From assembly GCF_014202425.1 (NCBI RefSeq), contig NZ_JACHGT010000007.1, forward strand, positions 62,001 through 126,000: DNA of 64,000 nucleotides, in the 5' to 3' direction. The DNA is from Phytomonospora endophytica. GTDB taxonomy: Bacteria > Actinomycetota > Actinomycetes > Mycobacteriales > Micromonosporaceae. Of this stretch, positions 7,088 to 15,751 are shown piece after piece (positions within the stretch are counted from its first letter, which is position 1; each line of letters opens with the position of its first letter). The position numbers and the translations under genes were made by a program. Below the pieces are notes generated by a model. The model saw nothing but the letters and a program-made list of their open reading frames with translations, made no database searches and was not told the DNA's origin.

Positions 7088-8678
7088 ACCGCTCGACGAG
7101 TTCCCGTTTGAGGACCTTCCCGCTCGGCCCGAGCGGGAGGCTGCGCACCAGGTGCACCACGCGCGGGTACTTGTAGGCGGCGACCTTTTCCTTCATGTAG
7201 GCCACCAGTTCCGCCTCGTCGACGCTGTGCCCTCCGGCGGGCACGACGGCGGCGTGCACCTCCTGGCCGTGCACGTCGTCCGGCAGGCCGAACACGGCCG
7301 CGATCGACACCCCGGGGTGCCGCGCCAGCACGGCCTCCACTTCGGAGGGGTAGACGTTGTAGCCGTTGCGGATGATCATGTCCTTCTTGCGGTCCACGAT
7401 CGTCACGACGTCCCCGTCGGAGACGGTGCCGAGGTCGCCGGTGCGGAACCAGCCGTCGACGACGGCCTCCGCCGTGGCGTCCGGGCGCCCGAGGTAGCCC
7501 TTCATGAGGTTGTGGCCGCGCACCACGATCTCGCCGAGCGCGCCGGTGCCGCCGGGCGGGGGATCCGGCAGCAGGACGATCCGGTCCTCGATCTCCGGGT
7601 CGGCGACCGCGACGTCGACCCCCCACATCGGACGGCCGACGGTCCCGGGCCGGATCGGTTCGGAGGTGACGTTGAAGGTGCACGACGGCGAGGTCTCGGT
7701 CAGGCCGTAGCCCTCGTGGACCTGCGCGCCGTACACCGCCTCGAAGGACTCCAGGAGCGCGACCGGCAGCGCGGCCCCACCGGAGACGGCGAAACGCAGC
7801 GGTGGACGGTCCAGGGAGCGTTTCGCGGCCTCGATCATGCCCGCGAAGTTCGTCGGGACGGCCGTGAACACCGTCGCCTTGTGCCGCACGAGCAACGCCA
7901 GGGCCTCGTCGGGATCGAACTTCGGCAGCAGGATGATCGAGGCGCGGCGGCGGAAGGCGATGTTCAGCACGGCCATCTGCCCGAAGGAGTGGAAGAACGG
8001 CAGCCCGCCGTAGACGACGTCCTCGGGGCGCAGGTCGAAGGAATCGATGAGGGAGCAGTGCACCTGCTCGATCATCGCCAGATGCGAGCCCACGGCGCCT
8101 TTCGGCGTCCCCGTCGTGCCGCTGGTGTAGAGCACGGTCGCCGGGTCGAGGGGGTTGACCGACGTGTGCCGCGCGATCGGGGTGGCCGCGGCGGCCTCGG
8201 CCTCCAACCTGGCGACGGGAACACCACCGAGTTCGAGCCCTTCCGGCGCCAGGACCGTCAGCAACGGGACGCCCGCGCGGGCGGCGGCGGGCAGGGCCTC
8301 GGCGAGCATCGGCGCGGCGACCACGACGACGTCGGCGCCAGCGTCGGTGAGCACGAAGGCGATCTCGTCGGCCTTGAACAGCAGGTGCACGGGGATCACG
8401 ACCGCCCCGAGGGCCAGCGCCGCGTAGTAGACGCGCGGGAAATCGGGCACGTTCGGCACGATCATCGCCACCCGCGAACCGCGCCCGACCCCCCGCGCGG
8501 CGAGGGCTCCGGCGTAGGCGCGGGTCTGGTCCCACAGATCGCCGTAGGCGATGGTGCGGTCCATGAAGTGCAGGGCGGTCCGTTCCGGCGAGCGGCGGGC
8601 GGCTTCGGCGAGGATGCTCGCGATGGAGAGGGTGCCGTGCCCGCGGCCGTCCAGGACGGCGTCGGGGGAATGGGTCAT
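7053..8678 (-). CDS. AMP-forming acyl-CoA synthetase (fatty-acid--CoA ligase type)
   Basis: A 541-residue ANL-superfamily ligase that activates a carboxylic acid via acyl-AMP to acyl-CoA. Motifs in order are the P-loop YTSGTTGTPKGAV, HEGYGLTETSP, GWFRTGDLG, DRKKDMIIRNGYNVYPSEVE and the C-terminal catalytic Lys in PLGPSGKVLKREL. The ATG at 8678 overlaps the dehydrogenase stop (ATGA), making it the last gene of the eight-gene importer/catabolic operon. The substrate is presumably the acid brought in by the ABC transporter of the same operon. The 3' end overlaps the convergent thioesterase gene. Confidence 0.9.
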   Translation of the reverse strand: MTHSPDAVLDGRGHGTLSIASILAEAARRSPERTALHFMDRTIAYGDLWDQTRAYAGALAARGVGRGSRVAMIVPNVPDFPRVYYAALALGAVVIPVHLLFKADEIAFVLTDAGADVVVVAAPMLAEALPAAARAGVPLLTVLAPEGLELGGVPVARLEAEAAAATPIARHTSVNPLDPATVLYTSGTTGTPKGAVGSHLAMIEQVHCSLIDSFDLRPEDVVYGGLPFFHSFGQMAVLNIAFRRRASIILLPKFDPDEALALLVRHKATVFTAVPTNFAGMIEAAKRSLDRPPLRFAVSGGAALPVALLESFEAVYGAQVHEGYGLTETSPSCTFNVTSEPIRPGTVGRPMWGVDVAVADPEIEDRIVLLPDPPPGGTGALGEIVVRGHNLMKGYLGRPDATAEAVVDGWFRTGDLGTVSDGDVVTIVDRKKDMIIRNGYNVYPSEVEAVLARHPGVSIAAVFGLPDDVHGQEVHAAVVPAGGHSVDEAELVAYMKEKVAAYKYPRVVHLVRSLPLGPSGKVLKRELVERFTRRSEAPAAP

Positions 8679-9904
8679 GGCTGTCTTCCTTCCGGGTGCT
8701 TCGGCCGCAGCCCGGCTTTGCCGAGCGCGGCCAGGTGGACCTCGTCGGGGCCGTCGGCCAGGCGCAGCGCGCGGGCGGCGGCGAAGATCTCGGCCAGGGG
8801 CGTGTCCTGGGACAGGCCGGCGGCCCCGAACAGCTGGATCGCGTGGTCGGCGACGCGCTGGACGGCGCGGGGTACGGCGACCTTGATGGCCTGGATCTCG
8901 GTCATCGCGGCCTTGTTGCCGGCGGTGTCCATGAGCCAGGCGGTCTTGAGCACGAGCAGGCGCAGCGCCTCGACCTCGACGCGGGACTCGGCGACCCAGG
9001 TGCGCACGACGCCTTTTTCGGCGAGGAGCCCACCGAAGGCGACGCGCTCGTTGGCGCGGTCGCGCATCAGGTCGAGGGCGCGTTCGGCCATGCCGAGCAG
9101 GCGCATGCAGTGGTGGACGCGGCCCGGTCCGAGGCGGGCCTGCGCCATGGCGAAGCCCTCGCCCTCGCCGCCGATGAGGTTGGCGGCGGGCACGCGGACC
9201 TCGTCGAAGAGGACCTCGGCGTGGCCTCCGTGGTCGCGGTCGTCGTACCCGAAGACGGTCATGGGCCGCACCACCGTGACCCCGGGGGTGTCGCGCGGGA
9301 CGAGCACCATCGACTGCTGCCGGTGACGGGCCGCGCCGGGATCGGTCTTGCCCATCACGATGAAGACGGCGCAGCCGGGATCCATGGCGCCGGTGGCGAA
9401 CCACTTGCGGCCGGAGATCACATAGTCGCCGCCGTCGCGCCGGATCGCGGTCTCGACGCGGGTCGCGTCGGAGGAGGCCACCGCCGGTTCGGTCATGCAG
9501 AACGCCGAACGGATCCGGGCGTCGAGCAGCGGGTCGAGCCACTCGGCGCGCTGGGCCGGTGTACCGAAGTGGGCGAGCAGTTCCATGTTGCCGGTGTCCG
9601 GGGCGGCGCAGTTCATCGCGACCGGCGCCAGGCGAGGGCTGCGGCCGGTGAGTTCGGCGACCGGCGCGTACTGGAGGTTCGTCAGCCCGTCGCCGTGCGG
9701 TCCGGGCGGCAGGAAAAGGTTCCACAGCCCTCGTTCGCGGGCCTTCTCCCGCAGCTCCCGGACGACCGGCCGCGCCGACCAGTCGTCCGGTGTCGCCGCG
9801 ATCTGCTCGGCGAGTACGGGCTCGGCGGGGATCACGTGCTCGTCGAGGAACTCGCGCACCTGCTCGGTGCGGGTGACGGTCAGTGCGTCCGGCTGGAAAT
9901 CCAC
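8675..9904 (-). CDS. Acyl-CoA dehydrogenase, ACAD10/11-like
   Basis: A 409-residue acyl-CoA dehydrogenase. It keeps the flavin/substrate loops (CMTEPAVASSDATRV, ISGRKWFATGAMDP) and ends in LADGPDEVH, where ordinary family members have YEGT. The usual catalytic Glu position therefore appears to be Asp, as I recall for ACAD10/11-type and LvaC-type enzymes. Its start overlaps the end of the APH-family kinase gene by 25 bases, so the two are translationally coupled. In mammals these two activities are fused in ACAD10/11. A role in removing phosphate from a 4-phosphoacyl-CoA is inferred from this pairing. Confidence 0.87.
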   Translation of the reverse strand: MDFQPDALTVTRTEQVREFLDEHVIPAEPVLAEQIAATPDDWSARPVVRELREKARERGLWNLFLPPGPHGDGLTNLQYAPVAELTGRSPRLAPVAMNCAAPDTGNMELLAHFGTPAQRAEWLDPLLDARIRSAFCMTEPAVASSDATRVETAIRRDGGDYVISGRKWFATGAMDPGCAVFIVMGKTDPGAARHRQQSMVLVPRDTPGVTVVRPMTVFGYDDRDHGGHAEVLFDEVRVPAANLIGGEGEGFAMAQARLGPGRVHHCMRLLGMAERALDLMRDRANERVAFGGLLAEKGVVRTWVAESRVEVEALRLLVLKTAWLMDTAGNKAAMTEIQAIKVAVPRAVQRVADHAIQLFGAAGLSQDTPLAEIFAAARALRLADGPDEVHLAALGKAGLRPKHPEGRQP

Positions 9905-10953
9905 AGGCCCTCCTCGGCCAGTGGCGCCACGACGGCGCCGATCTCGTCGAAGCCCTCACCGACGGTCTGCCCGCCGGTGTAGCGGTAGTGGATCCCCTCC
10001 AGGATCACCGCGAGTTTGTAGCAGGCGAAGGCCCGGTACCAGGACAGGTCGGGAACGGTGATCCCGGCGCGGGCGGCGTAGGCGTCGGCGACCTCGTCGA
10101 AGGCGGGGTAACCGGCTGCCAGGTCGACCGCTCCGGCCGCGATCTCGCCCCCGGCGAGATCGCGGATGTGCCAGTACATGCCGAGCATGCCGAGGTCGAC
10201 GAGCGGGTCACCGAGGGTGGCCATCTCCCAGTCGAGGACGGCGGCGACGCGCGGCTCGCCGGGTGTCCCGTCGACCAGGACGTTGTCGAGGCGGTAGTCG
10301 CCGTGGACGATGCCGCTGCGGGCGCCTTCCTCGGGGATCGAGGCGGCGAGCCGGTCCTGGAGTTCGTCGAGGGCGGGCTGCGCCCTCGACCTGGAGGCGT
10401 CGTACTGGCGCCTCCAGGTCCTCATCTGGCGGTGGAGGTAGCCCCCGGGGCGGCCGAAGTCGCCGAGCCCGACGGCCTCAGGGTCGACGGCGTGCAGGTC
10501 GGCGAGGACCTCGGCGAGTTCGATGCCGATGCGGTGGAGGCCCTCGCGGGTCCACAACGCGTTCATCGAGGGGCGGGACATGACGCTTCCCGTGACGTGC
10601 TCCATGACGAAGAAGACCGTGCCCGTCACCTCGTCCGTGCCGGTGTCGTCGGCGACGTCGACCGTGGGCGGGACCGGGATGATCCCGTGCAGCACGGACG
10701 TCACCCGGTGTTCGCGCGCCATGTCGTGCGCCGTGCTGAGCACGTGGCCCAGCGGCGGGCGCCGCAGTACGAGCGGGACGCGCGTGCCGTCGATCCGGTA
10801 GGTGAGGTTGCTGCGGCCGCCGGTGATCAGGGCCGCGCGCAGCGGTCCGTCGCCGGTGAGGCCGGGGTGCTCCCGGGCGAGCCACCGGCCGAAGCCGGCG
10901 ACGTCGAGTCCGGGCGGGCCGGCGGTTTCGGCCGCCTCGTTCTTCGCGTTCAC
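9880..10953 (-). CDS. APH-family phosphotransferase (ACAD10/11 kinase-domain-like)
   Basis: A roughly 357-residue kinase of the aminoglycoside-phosphotransferase fold. The catalytic loop is HGDYRLDN, the metal-binding motif is DWEMATLGDP, and the glycine-rich start is GGRSNLTYRI. Being coupled to an ACAD11-like dehydrogenase and an acyl-CoA ligase, it is more likely an acyl-CoA kinase (compare LvaA, which phosphorylates 4-hydroxyvaleryl-CoA) than a resistance enzyme. Start choice: the GTG at 10953 has a GAAGGGA ribosome site at good spacing, whereas the ATG at 10977 (eight residues longer) has none. It follows the binding-protein gene in the operon. Confidence 0.85.
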   Translation of the reverse strand: MNAKNEAAETAGPPGLDVAGFGRWLAREHPGLTGDGPLRAALITGGRSNLTYRIDGTRVPLVLRRPPLGHVLSTAHDMAREHRVTSVLHGIIPVPPTVDVADDTGTDEVTGTVFFVMEHVTGSVMSRPSMNALWTREGLHRIGIELAEVLADLHAVDPEAVGLGDFGRPGGYLHRQMRTWRRQYDASRSRAQPALDELQDRLAASIPEEGARSGIVHGDYRLDNVLVDGTPGEPRVAAVLDWEMATLGDPLVDLGMLGMYWHIRDLAGGEIAAGAVDLAAGYPAFDEVADAYAARAGITVPDLSWYRAFACYKLAVILEGIHYRYTGGQTVGEGFDEIGAVVAPLAEEGLWISSRTH

Positions 10954-10996
10954 GGGTTGTCCCTTCGTTGCCGTCATGGAGCACGCCGGGGCCGGG

Positions 10997-12262
10997 TCAC
11001 CGGCCGGGTAGGCCTCCGTTCGCGAGCGGCACGGGTGTCGGCTGGACGGAGGTCACCACTCCGTCGGCGACGTTGTAGGTCGTGCCCTCATAGTCCTGGA
11101 TTCCCTTGTCCACGAGGGTGATCCCGACGCCCCGGAAGGCGGCGTGGTCGTCGGCGCCGAAGGAGAGGGGGACGATGCCGTTGCCGACGAGCTTCCCCGA
11201 GGTCACGGCCGCGACGAGCGAGTCGCGTGTCGGGTCCTGCCCGGCGGCGGCGAGGGCCTCGGCGAACAGGTAGCCGACGCTCATGCCGTAGACGGTGTTT
11301 CCGGTGAACGGCGCGCCACCGTTGTACTGGTCGTTGATCTTCGTGAACAGCTCGGCCCATTCCCCGCCGGGACTGAACGGCAGGTAGTTGGCACTGACCA
11401 TGCCCTGGAGGAGCGCGGGCGCGACCTCGGCGCCGAGGTATCCGGTGAGCGTCGGGTAGTCGCCGCCGGAGGAGGACACGTGCCACTTCGGGAACCATTC
11501 GAGCTGGGCGGCGGTGCCGATGGCCAGCGCGGTGAACCCGTTGATGGTGCCGAGGACGTTGACCTCGCAGCCGGCGGCCTTCATGGCGCCGATCTGGGCG
11601 GTGACGTCCTCGTTGGACGTCGAGTAGGTCTGCGCGTCGGTGACGCCGCCGGGTCCGACGACCGACTGGACGCCCTGCAGGATGCCCTCGCCGAAGTCGT
11701 CGTCCTGCCCGAGGACGCAGACCCTCGCGTCGGGTTTCTGCTCGACGGCGTACTTCGCGAGCGCCGCTCCCTCGGTGACGTAGTCGGCGTTGAAGCCGAA
11801 GGTGTTGGGGTACTTGCCGGGCTGGTTCCAGGTGCTCGATCCCGAGGCGACGAACAGGTCGGGCACGTCCTGCTGCTGGAGGTAGTCGAGCACGGTCGAG
11901 TGGGTCGGGGTGCCGAGTCCGTTGAGGAGCGCGAAGACCTTGTCCTCGGCGACGAGCTGGCGCACCACGGTCTGGGTGTTGGCGGGGTTGTAGCCGTCGT
12001 CTTTGACGATGTACTCGATGGTGCGGCCGTGGATCCCGCCGTTGTCGTTGAGGTACTTGAAGTAGGCGGCCGTGGCGGCCGAGATGGAGGCGTAGCCGGC
12101 GGCGGCCGGGCCGGTCAGCGGCTGGTGGGTGCCGACGGTGACCGTCTTCTCGGCGACGCCGGGCACGCCCTCCGCGTCGGGCGTGGAGCAGGCGGCGAGG
12201 GCGGTGGCGGCCAGTGCCGCGACCGCGGCCAGCGTGGCGGTCCTCTTTAAAGGTGCGTGCAT
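10997..12262 (-). CDS. ABC importer substrate-binding lipoprotein (LivK/LivJ type)
   Basis: A 421-residue periplasmic-binding-protein type I (branched-chain-amino-acid/amide family). It has a lipoprotein signal peptide, a positively charged start then a hydrophobic run ending LAAC (Cys near residue 24). The mature protein begins with the typical VGTHQPLTGPAAAGYAS segment, continues with a GRTIEYIVKDDGYNP block, and has a Leu/Ile/Val-binding fold throughout. The ATG at 12262 follows a GAGAGG ribosome site. Ligand is not predictable; many actinobacterial relatives bind aromatic or aliphatic acids. It lies five bases after livM and 19 or 43 bases before the kinase start. Confidence 0.9.
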   Translation of the reverse strand: MHAPLKRTATLAAVAALAATALAACSTPDAEGVPGVAEKTVTVGTHQPLTGPAAAGYASISAATAAYFKYLNDNGGIHGRTIEYIVKDDGYNPANTQTVVRQLVAEDKVFALLNGLGTPTHSTVLDYLQQQDVPDLFVASGSSTWNQPGKYPNTFGFNADYVTEGAALAKYAVEQKPDARVCVLGQDDDFGEGILQGVQSVVGPGGVTDAQTYSTSNEDVTAQIGAMKAAGCEVNVLGTINGFTALAIGTAAQLEWFPKWHVSSSGGDYPTLTGYLGAEVAPALLQGMVSANYLPFSPGGEWAELFTKINDQYNGGAPFTGNTVYGMSVGYLFAEALAAAGQDPTRDSLVAAVTSGKLVGNGIVPLSFGADDHAAFRGVGITLVDKGIQDYEGTTYNVADGVVTSVQPTPVPLANGGLPGR

Positions 12263-12267
12263 TCCGT

Positions 12268-13332
12268 TCACCTCTCTGGGTTCTGGGCGGGCTCGTGGGG
12301 TTCGGTGGTGGGTGTCGCGGCCCGCGGGGAGGCGGGCCGGGGCAGGCGGCCCAGCAGGCGGGCGAGGCCGCCGGGCGCGGCGGCCGTCACGGCGATGACG
12401 ACGGCGCCGAAGAGCAGGACGGCGAGGTTGCCGTTGAGGCGGCGGCCCAGGTCGGCCGGGAGGGTGCCGGCGAAGGTGTCGACGAGCCAGGGCAGGACGA
12501 CGACGAGGGCCGACCCGAGGGCGGCGCCGCCGATGCTGCCGAGCCCGCCGACGACGGCGGCCACGACCAGCAGCAGGGAGAAGCCGAGGCCGTAGGCGCC
12601 GGGGCTCACCGACTGCGTCGCCAGCGCGAGCACGGCCCCGCCGAGGCCCGCCGACAGCGCGCTCATCGCGAAGGCGCCCGCCTTGACGCGACCGGGGTCC
12701 ACTCCGGCGAGGCGGGCGCCGGTCTCGTCGCCGAGGGCGGCGCGCATCCGCAGCCCGCCACGCCCCCGGCGCAGGATCACCAGGGGCGTGACCGCGACCG
12801 CGGCGACGGCGATCGCGAGCCAGGCGTGCCATTGCTCGACGACGATGAGCGACGCCAGGCCGTCGGGTACGGCGAAGAAGGGCGCGGCGCGCCCCTGATC
12901 GCCCGACAGCGCCGGGATCACGTTCGCCGCCGACGGCAGCGCGATGACCAGCGCGAGGGTGAGCCCGGCCAGGTACGGGCCGGTGAGGCGGGCGGCGGCC
13001 AGACCCAGGAGCAGGCCGAGGGCGCCGGCGACGACCGCGGCTCCCAGCAGTCCCGTGAGGAAGGCGAGGGCGGGTGCCCCGGGCAGCGCTTCGGCGACGG
13101 CCGAGGCGGTGATCGCGTAGCCGTATCCACCGGCGGCCATGAGGACGGCGTGGCCGAGCGAGAGCTGACCGGTCAGCCCGACGAGGACGCTCAGCCCGGC
13201 GACGGCGGCGAAGCACGCCGCGGCGACGGCGAGCTGGTAGTTGCGGAAGGGATCGAGGGCGAAGGTCGCGGCGATCGCGAGGAGCGCGATAACCGCCGCT
13301 CGCCGGAGGATCCGCGCGGTCGGGGCGTTCAT
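12268..13332 (-). CDS. ABC importer permease, LivM type
   Basis: A 354-residue membrane protein with about nine to ten hydrophobic segments. It has the family hallmark GLTGQLSLGHAVLMAAGGYGYA near residues 52-73 (short form: GQLSLGHA) and a cytoplasmic loop beginning RMRAALGDETGARLAGVDP (the EAA-like ATPase-contact loop). The C-terminal tail is Pro/Ala-rich and hydrophilic. The ATG at 13332 overlaps the livH stop by four bases. It forms the translocation pore with LivH, energised by LivF and LivG. Confidence 0.9.
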   Translation of the reverse strand: MNAPTARILRRAAVIALLAIAATFALDPFRNYQLAVAAACFAAVAGLSVLVGLTGQLSLGHAVLMAAGGYGYAITASAVAEALPGAPALAFLTGLLGAAVVAGALGLLLGLAAARLTGPYLAGLTLALVIALPSAANVIPALSGDQGRAAPFFAVPDGLASLIVVEQWHAWLAIAVAAVAVTPLVILRRGRGGLRMRAALGDETGARLAGVDPGRVKAGAFAMSALSAGLGGAVLALATQSVSPGAYGLGFSLLLVVAAVVGGLGSIGGAALGSALVVVLPWLVDTFAGTLPADLGRRLNGNLAVLLFGAVVIAVTAAAPGGLARLLGRLPRPASPRAATPTTEPHEPAQNPER

Positions 13333-14207
13333 CCCGTCCGCCTGTCCGCCGCCGCGAAGAGCCCGCGCGGCCGCACCAGAAGGACCCCCGTGAGCAGCAC
13401 CAGCACGGCCAGGGGCGCCGCGGCGGCCGTGGCGTAACCGGTCACGAGACTGTCGAGTATCCCGATGATCAGCCCGGCGGCGAGCGCGCCGACGGGCGAG
13501 TCGAGTCCACCGACCACGGCGACGGCGAAGGCGTCGACGAACAGCAGGTCGGCGGCGTGGGGGTTGAGGCCGAGTTCGGTCGGCACCAGCAGCAGCGCGG
13601 CGAGTGCCGCCGTGGCGACCGAGAGCATCCATCCGATCGTGACCATGCGCGGTACCCGCACGCCGAGGAGGCGGGAGGTCTCGGGGGCGAAGGCGGCCGC
13701 GCGCAGTTTCAGACCGAGCGGGGTCTTCCCGAACAGCAGGGCGAGGGCGCACATCACGGCGGCGGCCACGATGAGCACGAAGACCTCGTAGGGCGAGAGG
13801 ACGGGGATCTCGCCGATCATGAGCGGGCGCTCGGGGAAGGGGGCCCGCATCGGCCGGTGCTCGGGCCCGAAGGCCATCGCCAGCCCGGCCTGGAGCACCA
13901 TCACCAGCCCGATCGCGATGATCATGCCGGACAGCGGGTCGTCGCCGCGCACGAAGCGCAGTGGCCCGCGTTCGACGAGGGCCCCGAGCAGGGCTCCGGC
14001 GGCGAGGGCACCGAGCAGCCCGAGCCAGTAGGAACCCGACGCGGCGGTGATGGCGAAGGCGGCGTAGACGGCGGTGATGGCCATGGCGGCCTGCGCGAAG
14101 TTCACCACGCGGGCCGAGCGCCACACGATCACCAGGGACAGGGCGAAGAGCGCCAGGACGGCCCCGCGGGCCAGTCCCGAGGACAGGAGGAAGACGAGTC
14201 GGTCCAT
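13329..14207 (-). CDS. ABC importer permease, LivH type
   Basis: A 292-residue polytopic inner-membrane permease. The early motif VVNFAQAAMAITAVYAAF matches the LivH NFAHG-type region, and KLRAAAFAPETSRLLGV is the coupling loop to the ATPases. The late segment FAVAVVGGLDSPVGALAAG is also typical. The ATG at 14207 shares one base with the livF stop, and the gene overlaps livM by four bases. It pairs with LivM in the importer encoded by this operon. Confidence 0.9.
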   Translation of the reverse strand: MDRLVFLLSSGLARGAVLALFALSLVIVWRSARVVNFAQAAMAITAVYAAFAITAASGSYWLGLLGALAAGALLGALVERGPLRFVRGDDPLSGMIIAIGLVMVLQAGLAMAFGPEHRPMRAPFPERPLMIGEIPVLSPYEVFVLIVAAAVMCALALLFGKTPLGLKLRAAAFAPETSRLLGVRVPRMVTIGWMLSVATAALAALLLVPTELGLNPHAADLLFVDAFAVAVVGGLDSPVGALAAGLIIGILDSLVTGYATAAAAPLAVLVLLTGVLLVRPRGLFAAADRRTG

Positions 14208-14923
14208 CAGAACCCCAGGTAGGCGTGGCGGAGGGCGGGATCGGCGGCGAGCTCGCGGGCGGGCCGGTCGGCGACGACCGCGCCGAGGGACAGCACCACT
14301 CCCCGGTCGGCGACCGAGAGGGCCCCGGTGACGTTCTGCTCGGCGAGCAGGACGGTGAGGCCGGTGCGCGCGGCGGTGTCGCGCAGGACGCCGAGGAGCT
14401 GTGCCACGACGAGCGGCGCGAGTCCGAGCGAGGGTTCGTCGAGGAGCAGCACGTCGGGGTGGGACACGAGGGCGCGGGCAAGGGCGAGCATCTGGCGTTC
14501 GCCGCCGGAGAGGGTGTGGCCGGCCGCGTCGCGGCGGCGGTGGAGGGCGGGGAACAGCGCGTACATCTCTGCCACGGCCGAGCGCAGGCCGGCGCCGCGG
14601 TGGCGCCACAGGCCGCCGAGGCGGAGGTTCTCGTCGACGGTGAGTTCGACGACCACGCCGCGGCCCTCGGGCACGAGCGCGAGGCCGCGGCGGACGCGGT
14701 CCTCGGTGGGCAGGCCGGTCAGGTCGGTGCCGTCGAGGAGCACGCGGCCCGAGCGGGCCGGGACGAGGCCGGTGAGGGCGCGCAGGAGCGTGGTCTTCCC
14801 GGCGCCGTTCGCGCCGAGGACGGCGACGACGGCACCGTCGGGGACGTCGAGGCTCAGTTCGTCGAGGACGGGCGCGCCGTCGCCGTATCCGGCGGTCAGG
14901 GCCTCGATCGTCACGGTGCTCAC
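14207..14923 (-). CDS. ABC importer ATPase, LivF type
   Basis: A 238-residue ATP-binding subunit. Walker A is GANGAGKTT (about residues 37-45), the signature is LSGGERQ, and Walker B is VLLLDEPSLGL with the following Glu. It has the short LivF length and the ending LADPALRHAYLGF. It overlaps livG by four bases and livH by one. It powers uptake as a heterodimer with LivG. Confidence 0.92.
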   Translation of the reverse strand: MSTVTIEALTAGYGDGAPVLDELSLDVPDGAVVAVLGANGAGKTTLLRALTGLVPARSGRVLLDGTDLTGLPTEDRVRRGLALVPEGRGVVVELTVDENLRLGGLWRHRGAGLRSAVAEMYALFPALHRRRDAAGHTLSGGERQMLALARALVSHPDVLLLDEPSLGLAPLVVAQLLGVLRDTAARTGLTVLLAEQNVTGALSVADRGVVLSLGAVVADRPARELAADPALRHAYLGF

Positions 14924-15657
14924 GACGCGGCCCCCAGTCCGAGGTAGGCGGCCTCGACGGCGGGGTCTCCGCGCACCTCGCCGGGAGTGCCGCAGGCGAT
15001 GACCCGGCCGAAGTCGAGGACGACGATCCGGTCGGCGACGCCCATGACGAAGTCGACGTGGTGTTCGACGACGAGGACGGAGCAGCCGGAGGCCGCGACC
15101 TCGGCGACCGTGCCGGCGAGGGCGTCGATGTCGGCGGCGCCGAGGCCGCCGGCGGGTTCGTCGAGCAGGAGCAGGTCCGGTGCGGTGACGAGCGCGCGGG
15201 CGAGGGCGACGCGTTTGCGTTCCGGGTAGGGCAGTGCGCCGGCGGGGCGTTCGGCGAGGGCGGTGAGGCCGAGCCGGGCGAGGATCGCGCGGGCCTCGGC
15301 AGTGTGGTCGCCGCGTGTGCCGGAGAGCGGGACGAGGACGTTCTCCAGGACGGTCATCCGCTCGAAGAGGCCGAGGCCCTGGAGTGTCCGGGAGACCCCG
15401 GCCGACGGCAGCCGGGTCGCCGAGGCGGGTGCCGGGCGGCCGTTGATCCGGACGCCGCCCGCGTGGGGGCGGACGAGGCCGCAGACGGCGTTGAAGACGG
15501 TGGTCTTGCCGGCGCCGTTCGGGCCGATGAGCGCCACGGTCTCGCCGCGGCCGACCGTGAAGGAGACGTCGTCGAGGACGGTCAGCCCGCCGAAGGCGAC
15601 GCCGAGGCCGCTGATCTCCAGGCGGGGTACGGCATCGGGGGTTGAGGGGATGGTCAT
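14920..15657 (-). CDS. ABC importer ATPase, LivG type
   Basis: A 245-residue ATP-binding subunit, first gene of the eight-gene operon. Walker A is GPNGAGKTT. Walker B is LLLLDEPAGGL. The usual signature LSGGQ is replaced by LPYPERK, as in many LivG proteins, where the motif reads LPYGxQR. The ATG at 15657 is preferred because AAGAGG sits five bases upstream; a GTG at 15663 would lie inside that ribosome site. The promoter region upstream carries the second CATACCG-type palindrome. Confidence 0.9.
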   Translation of the reverse strand: MTIPSTPDAVPRLEISGLGVAFGGLTVLDDVSFTVGRGETVALIGPNGAGKTTVFNAVCGLVRPHAGGVRINGRPAPASATRLPSAGVSRTLQGLGLFERMTVLENVLVPLSGTRGDHTAEARAILARLGLTALAERPAGALPYPERKRVALARALVTAPDLLLLDEPAGGLGAADIDALAGTVAEVAASGCSVLVVEHHVDFVMGVADRIVVLDFGRVIACGTPGEVRGDPAVEAAYLGLGAAS

Positions 15658-15691
15658 CGGCACCTCTTCGTGTCGCGGCCTCGGGATCAGG

Positions 15692-15711
15692 AAACCGACT
15701 GGACGGTATGT
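15692..15711. promoter_or_regulatory. TetR-type operator, copy 2 (upstream of the Liv/acyl-CoA operon)
   Basis: Read on the minus strand this is ACATACCGTCCAGTCGGTTT, the same palindrome family as 1046-1065 and 18808-18827. It lies about 35 bases upstream of livG and 40 bases past the SDR stop at 15752. It therefore fits as the operator of an independent promoter for the eight-gene importer/catabolic operon. Confidence 0.75.
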
Positions 15712-15751
15712 CTCGGGGACGGGTTCGGGGTCGCAGACGTCGCCGTCTTGG

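Noticed and set aside
9880-10953. Aminoglycoside resistance kinase
   Set aside because: The fold is APH-like, but coupling to an acyl-CoA dehydrogenase and ligase points to an acyl-CoA kinase role.
12214-13437. Long plus-strand frame across livM
   Set aside because: The translation is Gly/Asp/Arg-rich without domains; livM on the minus strand is a clear permease within an overlapping operon.
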